Positions 1 through 12,100 of a DNA stretch of 59,079 bases are shown in pieces (within the stretch, counting starts at the first letter, position 1; each line of letters opens with the position of its first letter). The stretch lies in contig JAHBMJ010005708.1 of the NCBI GenBank assembly GCA_018398765.1, positions 10,001 through 69,079 on the forward strand. The letters are read 5' to 3'. This DNA comes from Chromera velia. Lineage: Eukaryota > Sar > Chromeraceae. The position numbers were made by a program, and so were the translations under genes. The notes beneath the pieces are model-generated. The model saw nothing but the letters and a program-made list of their open reading frames with translations. It ran no database searches and had not been told where the DNA came from.

Positions 1-514
1 TGTGGTGGTGCCACTGAAGGTCGGTCGGTGGTACGTCGGTCTTCATGACTCGCTCGCGAGATCGCCGTGCATGCAAGTAGACATCTTACACAAAAACGAT
101 CTCAATGGAACTGCGTGACGGGAAAAACCTTGCAAGAGGATTTCGACGTATAGATATGTGGAATGAATTGTTGATAGACATGCAGTGGAGTGACGAAATC
201 TTTCTCACACAAATCGGAAACTCGGTATTGAGACAGACGGACACACAGACCGACCAACCGACAGACAGACAGACAGACAGTGGATCGCTTGTCTTGTGCG
301 ATCGAATCGGACGCGCACACAGCGTGCGTTTGTGTGTTTGTCTGCATGAGTGTTTCTGTGTTTGTGTGCGTCTGAAGGAGGAGGGGCATGGCTCATTATC
401 AACCTTTCTCTCTTCCGCCATTTCATTTTTCTGCCCGCGATGTGGCAGGCCATCTGAATGAATGCCAGAGTGTCATTTTGATCGAGCGTGTTTGTCTGTT
501 TGGCCTGCCTTCAG

Positions 515-2620
515 GGTGCCGCTGAGTTCCGTGGAGACCACCCACCCTGGCCCAAATCGGATCGAAGCGGGAACTGCAGGTGCGTGTGTGCGTCTGTCTG
601 AAGGCAGCATGCTAATGCATGTGATTTAATTGGTATATGCCTGTCTGATTGATTGATCGTGCGAGTGAAGGCTGCAGTGGTCGCGCTTGCTCTTGTCCCT
701 CTTCTTGAGTTTCGTGCAGGGGGCGCATTTGTGCATGTACGTCTGTGTGACACTTCTCCTGCTACGAAAGAACAGGATCGATTCTTTCTTTCTTTCCGCA
801 CATGCAATCACGTTTCTCGCATATGGCCCTGCTGTCCTCAGCTTCCTTCCTTCCTGCCTTCCTGTGTGTTCTGTATGATGGCAATCAATCTGTCTGTATG
901 CAGAGGGGATATCGTGTCGAATTTGGAGATTGGAAACGGAAACGTCGCGTTGGCGTTCGACGACTTTACTCTTGAGTCCCTTGTGTACGCGTACGCACAG
1001 GCGGGCATGCTGAAGAAAACCATAGACACGCTGCCGAAACTGATCTTCAACACAGGTCCGTCGGCCCTCGCACAATCATACATGCACTGCTACATGCACC
1101 ATGTCATGCCATGTCTTGAAGAGAGGTAGGAGAGGAGTGCGCCTTTTTTTTTCTCTTTTCTTTTTTTACTCGCATGCCCTGCAGGGGGGGAGTGTGAAGC
1201 GACGCGCGATGCACGTGTCCATATGTGTGTGATGCACACGCAGTTGTGCTGTTGGGGCCTGATGACTGCCTTCAGGTACTCTGGCGCTTCTGATTCCTGA
1301 GGTGCGCAACAAGTTCCCCACGGCAACGCCCTACCGAATCGCGGCTTCCATGGGTAAGCAAGCCGATCGAGCGAGCCTCCATGCATGCATGCTCCGCGTA
1401 CGTTCGTGCATCCCTGTGCCAGTCGGTCAGATGCAGTAGCTGAGAAACATTGCACAAATGAGAGAGACGCATCATCGATCGCACCACAAAAGCTGAGCAA
1501 TGCACTTCAGCAGCCGGACACTTCCTTTAATTTCCCCCAACTGCATTGCACAGGAGACACGCAAGAACAAACACAAAAACACATGCGGCTCCCGGTTTCT
1601 TCATTGCGTGAGTGCATGCAGACAAAAACTGTACGGTGGTGACCGACAGGGGCCCGGGTACTGTTCTGTCCGCAAGCGGCACGCTGATTTTCGAGGCAAA
1701 GAATTCGGACGAGTGGCAGCCGATCGTAGCACTTGACTTGGAGGTTTCACTGAGCGTTCTCATCAACGTAATGAGCTCTGACGACAAGAAGAGCCTCATA
1801 TTCAACGTCCATCCAGACCTCCAAGACTTCAACCTCTTGTCAGTCAGTCATGCAGTCAGTCAGTCGACGCCTGCCCATGCAGCTGTATCGAATCGATTTA
1901 AATTCCTGCATGCATGTCCGCTAGCTGCCTGCCCTCGCATGAAGATTCGGCTGTCCGTGTGTTTTTTTCTGGCCTGCCTGCCTGCCTGCCTGCCTGGTGA
2001 TAACATTCAGTTGAAAAATGGAATACGAAGACAGAAGGGGAGGGCTTCACGTGCGTGCAGCAACGGAGTGGCACGCTCGCTTAATTGTTGCATGCGTTGT
2101 CTTTTTCCTCTTTTCTGTTTCTGCTCATTCTTGCAAGTTTTGCATTCGTGCGTGTGGTGTGAATTTGCAAAATCAGCTGTGGAACTCCAAGGAACCCAAC
2201 ACAGTCAACCATGTATTCTTCTGTAGCTTATGCGTTCATTCTTGAGAGTAGCCTATACACGCATGCCGTAGTAGATGATTTCTGCTTGTATGCATGCATT
2301 CATGCAGCTGGGCCGAATCGCACATTGGCGAGATCAAAGAGGACGCACACGTGCTGAAAGAAGTGGTGAAAACAGTGATAGAATTTGCAGTGATTCCTCT
2401 GTTGGCAGGTGCGCTGGCTCAAAAGACCATCCCTCTGCCTCCCGGCTCGAGCGTCGTGGACTTTCAGGGGCTCCGTATGTCTCAGGGAAAGGGGTGCCTG
2501 TACGCAATGGCTCAGGAAAAGGGGTGCTTGTACGCAATGTCTCAGGGAAAGGGGTGCCTGTACGCAATGACGACTCTCTCCTTCTCTTCCTTTGGTTCGG
2601 ATTGGGGAGGCGATTTGTGA
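515..2620 (+). CDS. BPI/LBP/CETP-family lipid-binding protein, C-terminal half (5' end outside the window or unresolved)
   Basis: Proteins of this family bind lipids or lipopolysaccharide in two elongated barrel domains; this segment matches the second domain. Exons join in phase: 515-579, 904-1055, 1276-1353, 1622-1838, then 2308 to a TGA at 2618-2620. Family landmarks appear in the right order. They are a segment like the BPI linker (EFRGDHPPWP), a strand-turn segment (DFTLESLVYAYAQAG), the IPEVRNKFP block that matches LPEVAKKFP of BPI, and a C-terminal IPLPPGSSVVDFQGL block that matches the PLPTPARVQLYNVVL region. The C-terminus is odd: after the conserved block it runs into three 10-residue tandem copies (SQGKGCLYAM). 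Introns carry TCAG repeats at one donor and TGCATGCAG before acceptors. I could not place the start codon. Family assignment is by motif order, recalled rather than searched. Confidence 0.72.
2480..2569 (+). repeat. Three tandem 30-bp coding repeats at the C-terminus of the BPI-like protein
   Basis: Units at 2480-2509, 2510-2539 and 2540-2569 differ at only a few bases and each encodes a 10-residue unit of the type SQGKGCLYAM. They are in frame with the BPI-like exon, so they lengthen the tail without breaking it. Confidence 0.85.
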
Positions 2621-2865
2621 ATGGGTGGGTGGGTGGGTGGGTGGCTGGCTGGCTGGCTGTTGGTTGGTTTGTCTGTCTGTGAGGCCGGCAGACAGACAGA
2701 CAGACAAATAAACAAGCAGGCAGGCAGATAGGCAGACGTTACCAAGCAAGGAAAGGAACGACCTTGGCGAGAGAAAGGAGTTTTTAGGTTGAAAGAGAAA
2801 AAGGACCGCGAGGGGAAGCGGAGAGGGGGGGAGGGACGTAAAACCTCTCTCTCTCACTCTCTCTC

Positions 2866-2940
2866 TTTGTCTGCCCGTGTGTGTCTGTGCGTGTGTGCGG
2901 GTGCGTGTGTATGTGTGTATGTAGGTGTGAGTGAGTGCAT

Positions 2941-2983
<43 letters not shown>

Positions 2984-3013
2984 CGTGTGTGTGTGTGGTG
3001 TGTGTGTGTGTGT

Positions 3014-3052
<39 letters not shown>

Positions 3053-3129
3053 CGTGCGTGCGTGTGGGGTGTGGGTGTGTGTGTGTATGTGTGAGTGTGT
3101 GCGTGTGCTTGTGTGTGGGGTGTGTGTAT

Positions 3130-3166
<37 letters not shown>

Positions 3167-3170
3167 CGAG
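2866..3170. repeat. Long imperfect TG/CA microsatellite
   Basis: About 300 bp is almost pure (TG)n with interspersed cg and gggt units, following a short CT run. It lies between the BPI-like exon and a possible downstream coding piece and may be intronic. Confidence 0.9.
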
Positions 3171-3201
3171 ACTCTCTCTTGTTCTTTGACTGTCGCTTTA
3201 G

Positions 3202-3397
3202 ATGCTTCCGCGAGGTATCAGAGCTCACAGAGATTCTTCTTCCTATCGGTTCTCCGTCCCTGTGCACGGTTGTTGCAGGCGGCTTGCAGGCGCGCCTCTG
3301 GGAAGGACAATTGGAGTGCAAGGGAGTGCGGGTCTCTCTCCAACAAGAAGATGACACGCCGGCAGGTTCGCTTTTCAGTTCGGTTTTTTCAGTATGA
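3202..3397 (+). CDS. Possible coding segment of unknown product (may be a further exon of the BPI-like gene)
   Basis: An open segment follows an acceptor-like ctttag and reads through a protein-like stretch containing VSELTEILLPIGSP and GLQARLWEGQLECKG before TGA at 3395-3397. Composition is much less biased than the surrounding repeats. It could be a last exon of the upstream BPI-like gene, if the upstream donor lies inside the 30-bp repeats (several gtacgc sites), or an isolated remnant. I do not recognise a domain. A near-direct repeat (gtacaccaaggc plus cttta) recurs at about 3427 and 3490 just downstream. Confidence 0.3.
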
Positions 3398-3599
3398 CCG
3401 ATCGAATGCGCGAAAGAAGACGCAGAGTACACCAAGGCTCTTTACCTTTCGCAGTCTGGCAGAATTGACGCGCAAAAAAGGACGTGCCGTACACCAAGGC
3501 CCTTTAGCTTTGGCAGTCTCGCCAAGCAGACCCGCGATAGAGAACAAAAAATGACTAAGGCAATAGGGCCTCCATCTATCGACACTATAAAAAGTGGAA

Positions 3600-6136
3600 A
3601 GTCTGTTCTGGATTCAATACATTCCTCCCAATACTTCTTCTACTTTGCAACCTCCTGCTTCTTGTTTTGTGACTTTTGTCTAGTTTTGTCGGTGAAAGCT
3701 TTGATTTTTTATCTTCACTTCATCCGTTTCGGCTGCAAATTCGGCATAGATTTCGGTGTAGACCACGCTTTACTGGGCCCCGGCATGCCACTGGAGCCTG
3801 TGGAAGTGGCATCCTGCATAAAAAATGTGTGCCAGTTCAGACGGAGCCTGTCGGAGTGTACACGGAGGTCCAGACGTAGCCAACAGCTGGCGTAGCGCGC
3901 TCTATTGGTACCAGCTGAATCTTACAATAGGTGATTCAGTACAAAAGGCCCTTAGAACCAAAAAAAGAACATAACACTGAAAATCTTAAAGTACTGTGAC
4001 AAAATATTCTGTCATCTTTATCTCTGATCTACATTTCTCTTTCTTTCTCCCCAACCATCTCTTTATCTTATATCTCTCCTCCTTTTCACCACTCCCTTTA
4101 CCATGAACGGTTTAGGGTATGAGAGGATGATCTTTCTTTCTTTATTCTTTGATCTTATATCTGTATTATTCTTCTGTTCTCTTCTATGCTCTATACAGCA
4201 CTTACTGTCTCCTCGCCGTCTCGCCGTCGCGATACATGCCGACGCGCACAGCCTCGCGCCTGCTCGCACACATTCCGCGCACGCGATTTTTTTTCCTTAA
4301 GACACTAACTAATACTCGGTACTGAGTCACCTATTCTACGATTTACCCTTTTCGATCGTGCGCAGCCCGCGGACCCCCCCCCCCGTGCGGAAAAACTGGC
4401 TATAACTTCCGCTCCAGAGGTGCCCCCCCCTCCCCCCCCTCACTGGCCCCCAGTAGGATCGAGCCCACTATATGTGGAATCATATGCGGGGGCGACCTCT
4501 ATAAGACAAAACGGCGACAGTGCTCCAGGGCACCACTAAATCACTTATCACTTATTGCTTAGACAGTCTCCATCAGTTTTAAATCTAGTTGACATTTTTA
4601 ATGATTAATAAATATATTTTAATACATGAACAACTTTTTAGAACACTACTTAGAAAAAAAACCTAGCTGACCCAGAAATTGAGTCAGAATTAGTCTAAGA
4701 ATTAATCGCCAAACACGGCTAATAACCGCCAATCAAACAATTCTAACTTTGATAATAAGAATGACAAACTTTTAAAAAACTACAATTCTCAATTCTCAAA
4801 AATTAAAAAAAAAAAATTTCTTTATAAATCTAAAAGTGACTGACAAACTTTAAAACGAATTGTCAGTGCTTAGAGTACTCAAGCTCTGCTAGTTATAACT
4901 TGTCAAACACGGAAATCAAATACTTAGGCTGTAACCGAAACAGTCCTTAAAAATAGTCTAGGGAACATTCTGTTAACCTAGCTATTAACGATAGTTAACA
5001 ATGTATGGTGAATCAGTCGAAGGACGACCATACATCCTGAAAGCATCTTTTAGTAGTCAGTTTATCCTAGTCTATTCTAAACAGCAAGCGGGAATCGGAA
5101 GAAGGGCGGCTGCGTATGAGACTACTACTATGAGGAAGAACACAACTTACACAAGACTAAAAATCGGTTGTGGGTATTTGCGCGACAGAGAATGACCCAT
5201 TCACGCCACTCCCCTTTGCATGTGTATGCAGCGTATGATGCAACGCATGCACTCACTGCCACTCAGTCTGTCTGCCTCTCTCACTGCAGCAGTTCGATCT
5301 AGCATAAGTTGACTGCACAACAGGGCGGGAGGGAGAGAGAGGTTCCGGCCATATCAACACCTCTCTGGCTCACTAAGTATCCCTCTCGCTACCTGCGTAG
5401 ACAAAAAAACGAAACACCAAAAAAAGAAACTGACGGCGGAGAGGCGCGAAAAGATATTCGACGCAATGCCATGGACAACGAAAAGCAGACATCGTATTCC
5501 ATTCGCGTGAAGCAAACCCTACCTCACTCACTCACTGCCTCGCAATCACACATTCATCGCTTCGCCATTTTAACGTTCATTTGGTTGTTGTTTGACTCGG
5601 TCAGTATCGAAAAAGACGGGCCGTCACACTGTCTCCTCTTGTCCCCTCCTATTTGTCAGCGATTGCAGCCGACGGGGAGGGAAAGAAGAAGGATAAAATC
5701 AGAAAGAAAGGCCCGTACGAACACACACGCACGCACACATCCAAAAGAGACGGACAAAGAAAGAAAGAAAGAAAGAATGAATGAAAAGGAGACACACAGA
5801 GAGAGAAAGAGAGAGAGAGGCACATGTTCGTTCCGCTTCGTTGCCCTCCAAAAGAAAGTGAGGAGAGTGGTTCAAGGAAAACGGCAAGAAAAGAGGGAAG
5901 GAGGCGGGGAAAGCTCTTTGTTCTCATTGCTCCTTCATCCAACCTTGTGCATTGTACACGTTTGTATGTGTATGTGTGTGTGTGAGTGTCCCCATTAGTC
6001 TATGCGTGCTTCTACGTGACACTTAGCCAAGTGACGAAACGGAAAAAGGATGGAGAGGGCATGTCGGGCACTTTTCTGTTCTGGACCCATCCAGTTTCTC
6101 TTTCTTCCTCTGCTAAATTACAGCATGTCCATGCAG
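3600..6136. other. Intergenic region, partly AT-rich
   Basis: No convincing gene seen. The stretch 4500-5000 is AT-rich with poly-A/T runs. Two poly-C runs flank 4370-4440. From 5640 to 5990 it is purine-rich with GAAA and GAGA repeats. Short open frames here have simple-repeat composition and no family resemblance. Confidence 0.6.
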
Positions 6137-7627
6137 TCAGAACACACCCCCTTCCAACACCCCTCCCTTCTGCCCCCGCCCACCGGAAGAAAGGCCCCCC
6201 CCAGGTCCCTCCCCCCCCGGCCCTCCGCCCGTCAGCAGCTCAGACTCTGTCCTGGGGTCATAAGTGAACCCCTCAAACTCAACCCCACCGCCGCTTGGGG
6301 GAAGGACTGGCGGCTGGTTTCCCCTGCTGCCCACCACCGCAGTCTGTGGATCTCCCGTCTTCCCCGACGCCCCTCCACCCTGGGAAGATGCCATCGCGGT
6401 TGACAGCGGATTCTCCGGAACCTCACTGTTGATCACAGGGAGATTCACGAACTCCTTGTCGAAGTACTGCGTGTCGGTGTTGGAAGAAATCGAGGGTTTG
6501 AACGGAGGCTGGAGCCTTCTCTGTGCGGCCGCGTGCCAGTCGAGGGATGCGAAGAAAGGATGACACTTGATCTCTTCTGCATCCCTCGGTCCGCCCCCGA
6601 GGCGCTTGGCAGGGTCACGATGGAACAACCCCTGCAGCAAAGACTTGGCAACGGGAGACACGAAAGGGGGATATTTCAACTCCCCGTGACGGATATTCTC
6701 GAAAAGTTTTTCCCTGTCTCGTGTATAGAATGGGGGCAGACCCGTGAGCATCTCGTAAATGAGTGCCCCGAGAGACCACCAATCCACTGCCTTCCCATGT
6801 CCTACCTGATTGAGAATCTCGGGAGCGAGATACTCTGGGGTGCCACAAAGGGATCGGGCTGAAAAATTATCCTCGATACCTTCCTTTGAGAGACCAAAGT
6901 CGGTAAGCCGAACGTGGCCCTCTGCATCCAACAGCACGTTCTCTGGTTTCAGGTCTCTGTACACAATGTTCAAACTGTGCAGATGCTCGAGAGCGAGCAG
7001 AATCTCTGCAGAGTAGAACCGTGCCCGGACCTCAGTGAACCGCCCCGCTCGAGAGAGATGAAAAAACAACTCCCCCCCTGGACAATACTCCAAGACAAAA
7101 TACAGTTTCTTGGCAGTCTGAAAAGCGTACACAAGCTGTACAATAAAGGGATGGGATATGTACTCAAGCACAGATCTCTCTGTTTTGGTGTGTTCGACTT
7201 GGTTTCTCTTCACAATGTTCTCCTTCCTCAGCATCTTCATCGCGTACACATTCCCGTCATACTTGGACCTGACCAGCATCACCTGTCCGTACGACCCCTT
7301 TCCGATCACCTTGAGGAGAGTGAAGTCATCCAGGGTGACCTTCTCTTTTGTTGGGACAGAGGGGAGATCAGCAGCACTGCTGTCGACTGCCACATTCTCG
7401 GGCACTTGGGGCATGTGCTGCACCGGCTGTGCATGGTGCGCATGGTGATGGTGGTGGTGTGCGTGAGCTTGTGCAGAGTTCAGACCCAGGGTCTGGACCT
7501 TGGGCTCAGCAGAGGCAGGGGCAGAGGTTGCCTGTGTAGAAGAAGAGGAAGACGCAGCGACTGGGGCAGAGGGAACTGAGGTGGGAGGGTCGGTGGCCTG
7601 CGGGGCCTCCGCAGCTGGAGCGCTCAT
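6137..7627 (-). CDS. AGC-family serine/threonine protein kinase (S6K/Akt/SGK-like), intronless
   Basis: The 496-residue protein is a phosphotransferase that should act in the cytosol downstream of PDK1-type signalling. Residues 1-95 are a low-complexity Ala/Ser/Pro leader with a histidine run (57-64) and no PH domain. The kinase domain (about 101-360) is complete: glycine loop GKGSYG at 109-114, ATP-binding Lys131, catalytic YRDLKPEN at 223-230 with Asp225, DFG at 243-245, the AGC hallmark CGTPEYLAPE at 261-270, and an activation-loop phosphosite candidate Ser259. The AGC tail follows, with a DKEFVNLPV turn region and a canonical hydrophobic motif FEGFTY at 451-456 (Thr455). The last 40 residues are glycine-rich. 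The stop is TGA. No intron is needed, unlike all the neighbours. The exact subfamily (S6K, Akt or SGK) cannot be fixed without a tree. Confidence 0.95.
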   Translation of the reverse strand: MSAPAAEAPQATDPPTSVPSAPVAASSSSSTQATSAPASAEPKVQTLGLNSAQAHAHHHHHHAHHAQPVQHMPQVPENVAVDSSAADLPSVPTKEKVTLDDFTLLKVIGKGSYGQVMLVRSKYDGNVYAMKMLRKENIVKRNQVEHTKTERSVLEYISHPFIVQLVYAFQTAKKLYFVLEYCPGGELFFHLSRAGRFTEVRARFYSAEILLALEHLHSLNIVYRDLKPENVLLDAEGHVRLTDFGLSKEGIEDNFSARSLCGTPEYLAPEILNQVGHGKAVDWWSLGALIYEMLTGLPPFYTRDREKLFENIRHGELKYPPFVSPVAKSLLQGLFHRDPAKRLGGGPRDAEEIKCHPFFASLDWHAAAQRRLQPPFKPSISSNTDTQYFDKEFVNLPVINSEVPENPLSTAMASSQGGGASGKTGDPQTAVVGSRGNQPPVLPPSGGGVEFEGFTYDPRTESELLTGGGPGGEGPGGGLSSGGRGQKGGVLEGGVF

Positions 7628-8656
7628 TGTGGCGAAAAATTCGTTCGACCAATGAGTTGACGAAGGGCAAATGACAAGATACTGATCGAAAATAGAAACT
7701 CCAAAAGCTCTCAGACGTGGGTCTTACACTGTAACAAAGGTAAGACAGTCTGGCAGTCTGACGGAGACGCGGCCGGGATGAAAGATGACGGATCGGACAT
7801 ACGTACTGAGATGTACTGAGAGCCATGCATGCAGGACCCCGGCATGCAACAGCCTGCATGAAAATTTTTGTTGGGGCCCGGGTTGTCGGGGCGCCCGGGT
7901 TGTCGGGGCTTCTTGCAAAAGAGCGGGCCCGCAAATCTTGTTGGCATCATGCAGTCAGACTGACTCCCAGTCTGGCACTGAGGCCATCTGAGGCCGGATT
8001 CTTCATGATTTCGTCGCAGCTGCACATGGAAAAGGAATGGAGAGTTACAGACCCACTGACTCAGGGAAGGCAGGGAAGCTCCGTGTGTCCCCGATGCGTC
8101 ACTGTGGGGCAGAAGTGTGGATTGCACCCAGTTCTTCTTTATTTGAGGTGGAAACATTTTCAGAAGTGTCCTTCATTATCTGCGATTTGTCACTCGCAGC
8201 TATGCTCGGGTAAAACAGTGATCGGACAGCGATCTGGCTCGATCCTCTGCGGCTTGGAGTGGTCAAGCTCACTTCATTTCGGCCTGGTGTAAATTTCTGG
8301 ACAACAATTTGGTCTTATCTCTCAAGGCTTCGTTTAGTAACAGTCAACTGGTTTCGACGCTCCCAAGTGATTTTGCTGGGCTTGTTTTTTTGCGCGAGGA
8401 AAGTTCTCAAGGACCACAAACGTCAAACAGCCAAATTGTGCTCGTAGCACTTCTCTCTTTTCTTTTTTCGGAAGGAGCCGAATTTCGGGAGAGAAAGAAC
8501 GCCTCGGATTTGTCCTTTCTTGAGGTTCCCATTCTTTGAATATTCAGCCAAAAATACAGGGGTAAATCAGGATCTCTGCACACAGAGCTGCTTCCTGCTC
8601 CACCTCCCTCAAAAGGAAACGCGCACGGTTCTGTGCTGTCAAGAGACTGCCGAGAT
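7628..8656. other. Divergent intergenic region between the kinase and SNF5 genes
   Basis: This holds the 5' flanks of both genes, which are transcribed away from each other. A 16-base unit (gcccgggttgtcgggg) occurs twice in tandem at about 7874-7907. I see no gene and no clear TATA box. Confidence 0.6.
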
Positions 8657-8756
8657 ATGAGTGCCGACGAGTTGCGATCGGTTTTCAATGAGGTCTCCGA
8701 ATTTTGTGTGAAGCACAAACTATCAGTGGTAAGCTGCCTTGTGTGAGTGAGTGCAT

Positions 8757-8817
<61 letters not shown>

Positions 8818-9073
8818 TGCGTGTGTGTGTACCCTCACTCCCTCTCTTCCCCGATGCCCTCGCCTCGCTATGTGTCGTTCTTGTTTTCGGTTTCTCTTAC
8901 AGGCACTCTCACTCTGTGTGTGTGGCTTGTCCACCCTCTTTTGCCCTCCCTCGCCCGGCGTGAATCTTCGTGCAGGATTCTGTTGCGGAAGCGATCGATG
9001 TCGAGGGTCTGTCGACTCCTTATTTTATTTGTGTTTGGCTTGTGAACATTCGGTTTTTCTTTCTTTCTTTCTT

Positions 9074-9116
<43 letters not shown>

Positions 9117-12100
9117 TTCTGTCTTTCTTTCTTTCTTTCTTTCTGCCTTTTTTTTTTCCCGGCCTCTGGCTCTGTTTTGATTTTTCTCTCTCATGAGCTC
9201 TCAGTGCATTCTGAAAAGAAAATACGGCTGGAAAGAAGATCTTCTTTCAGGGCCTCAAGCGCGAAAACGGCAGTCAGACATTTCAGCCCTGCCTGCCGGA
9301 TCTTTCCTTTTCAACAACGTCGGGTCGGGTGGTCATTCGCCGTGTTTTTCCTTTTCTGGAAGCTTCAATTCTTTTTTATTTCAGTCGGGTATGCCCGTTC
9401 CCTCCTTCTGCAGCTCCCATTCATTCGATCGTTCCCAGCTGATTTCCCCCTCTCCCCTCTCCCCTCTCCCCTCGTGATTCCCTCTCAATGGATGCAGCGT
9501 TGGAGTTGCAACAGGCCATGAGGGGGAAGGTGACGGCTGGGAGCAGCGATGAGAGAAGACGCCTTCTTGCCTCACGGTCAGAAGAGAACAGGAGAGGAGA
9601 AGAGACTGCCTCTTTCTGTTCTTTTGAAAGATTCACGCCTACTTTTTGAGAGAGTTTGTACTTTTGTGGTTTATGCTTCATCTGACATATCGACACACAG
9701 AAAAGTGCAGAAACAAAGTGGGACAACCGTTGTACGAAAGGGGCTGCTTCCTTCTTATCAGCACTGCTCGAGTGAATCATCCTCTGTCCTCCTCCCTTCA
9801 TGTCTTTGTTTCCGCTTTCTGTTTCCCCTTCGTACGCAATGCATCTCTGCGTCTATGCGTATCAATGGATCTTTCTGTCTGCCTCCCTGCCTCTCACACA
9901 CGCGCGCACACAGTCTCTCCCCCTCTGCCTTTGTGAGTGTGTGGGTGCATGGGTGGGCGTCTTTCGCTGCCTCCCTCCTGCCTCCTAGTCCTTTCGTCAT
10001 CTGCTCCCCCCCCCTTTCCTGCCTGCCTGCAGATGCGAGCGGTACCTCCAGCTGCGCAAAGAGAACGCCAACCTGAGCAAGAGAGAGCTGAAGAAGAGAG
10101 TTGTTGCTGCCCTCCCCTCTCCCTCCTCTAGGCCTGCCACCCGACGAGAAGAGAAAGAGAGAGAGCCCCAGGCACCCACTCCCAAGAGGACCATTTCTAC
10201 CGACTCAGCAGCCCCCTTGCAGCCCGAGTCCTCAAAGAAGGACAAAGAGAATGCTGCATCGGGAGTGCAAAGGCCGAACCTGTCTGATAGTCAAACCTCC
10301 GGTGCTTCAGACGATGCAAACGGACAGACGAAGGCGAAGGAGGAAGAAGAAAAACAAGCGGCCCCAGAGACTCTAGACGAATTCAAAGAAAAGGTCTTCA
10401 AAAAACTACCAAAGGCCGACAAACCGAGGTCTGCAGTTTTGGCGCCCAAACCCCCCAAAAAGGTTGACTCCGCACCCCAGCTGGTTCCCTACAACAATGC
10501 AGGGCCCAACATGGGCATGGGCCCTGGCATGCTCACGCAGTTTCCTCCAGGCCTGGGCCCCATGGGCCTGGGGGGATCGTTCGTGGCACCGGGTTTCGGC
10601 GCTGCCGGGGGTGCTTGGTTTCCTTGGGGCATGCAGCAGAAGGGGGGCATGACTGTCTTCGCGAGACAGCAGTCGTTCCAGCACCAGCCCCCGATGCTGG
10701 CGGGGAAGCAGTTGGGGCCCCGGGGGCGCCTTCCAACGAAGCAGCAACAGGCAGCAGTGAGAGGGATGTTTGGGTTTCAGCAGCCTGAATTCTTCCCGCA
10801 GCAACTGCTGGGGCAACAGCAGCAGCAGCAGGATCAGGGTGCAGACAAGAAAACCCAAGAAGGCCAGGAGGGGATGGTGCCGATGCAGTCAACCGACGAA
10901 ACGGATGTACAGGTGGCGGAAAGGGAAGAGGCGCGCTCTCGTTCACTCAAGGATCTCACTGTTGACAGAACGGCCTTCTCAGCCCCCCCCCTACTAGCAT
11001 TCTTGACAGGATCCTGGAGCGACCCTCTTCAGCAGCAGCAGGAGGAGGATGCAAAAGGAAGAGGACAAACAGAACCGTTGGACCCCCCCCCCTCATTCGC
11101 TTTTCCGGTGCAGGTGATAGTGAGAACTCGAGAGAAATGTGGAGAAAACGGTGAGTGACTTGAAAAAGCGGGGGGCGAGGCGGAGACGGATGCCTTTACA
11201 GCGCATTCGTGTGAAAGTGTGTGTGTGGAGGGGGTGGGGGTGGAGGGGGTTGGGTATGTATGTGTATATGTGTCTATCTGGTTGTTTGTATGGGGGGCGA
11301 CGGGTGCGGGGTTTTGAGTCGGGGCACTTGTGGGGCGGCGCGTGGATGTGTTTGTCGGTCTGCCTGTTACATAGTCTACGTGAAAGAAAAAGAAGGAAAA
11401 CACATGCAGTCTGTCTGTGAGTCAGTCAGTCAGCCACTTTGCTGTGTGGTGACACGCAGAGGTGGAAGTGGATGTCCATGAAAGGACCATTGAAATAGAA
11501 AAACGAAAAGAAAACGTGCTGTCTGTCTGTCTGCGTGTCTGTCTGTCTGTCTGTCTATGTGGAAAAGGAAGGAGAAGAAGAAGAAACATAAAGTCTGTCT
11601 GTGTGTCTGTCTGTCTGTGTATCTGTCTCTCTGTGTGACTGCCTATGTGCGTGGTGTCTGTCAGAATCGGAGCAGCGAGACGTGGTGAGTTCCTATGAGG
11701 ATTCGCTCTTGTGGAACGTCCACGAGGGTGCAGACGGGGCGGTGGCGTATGCCGAGTGGTTCTGCAGACACCACGACCTTCCCTCGTGGTGCAGGGACGA
11801 GCCTAGTGAAGAGGCGGAGGGAGAGGCCTCGGTGCCTCCGAAGAAACGCAAGCAGAAGGATCACAGGCAGCAGCAGGCATTGTCGATGAGTCCAGGGGGG
11901 GGNNNNNNNNNNNNNNNNNNNNNNNNNNNNNNNNNNNNNNNNNNNNNNNNNNNNNNNNNNNNNNNNNNNNNNNNNNNNNNNNNNNNNNNNNNNNNNNNNN
12001 NNNNNNNNNNNNNNNNNNNNNNNNNNNNNNNNNNNNNNNNNNNNNNNNNNNNNNNNNNNNNNNNNNNNNNNNNNNNNNNNNNNNNNNNNNNNNNNNNNNN

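Noticed and set aside
2789-3554. Long open frames made of Cys-Val or His-Thr repeats on both strands
   Set aside because: These are translations of the TG/CA microsatellite, not genes.
4440-4475. GGATCGAGCCC, a B-box-like sequence
   Set aside because: Neither strand folds into a T arm with a 7-base loop, and the flanks are poly-C.
6914-7579. 221-codon frame opposite the kinase
   Set aside because: Shadow of the AGC kinase, which has complete motifs on the other strand.
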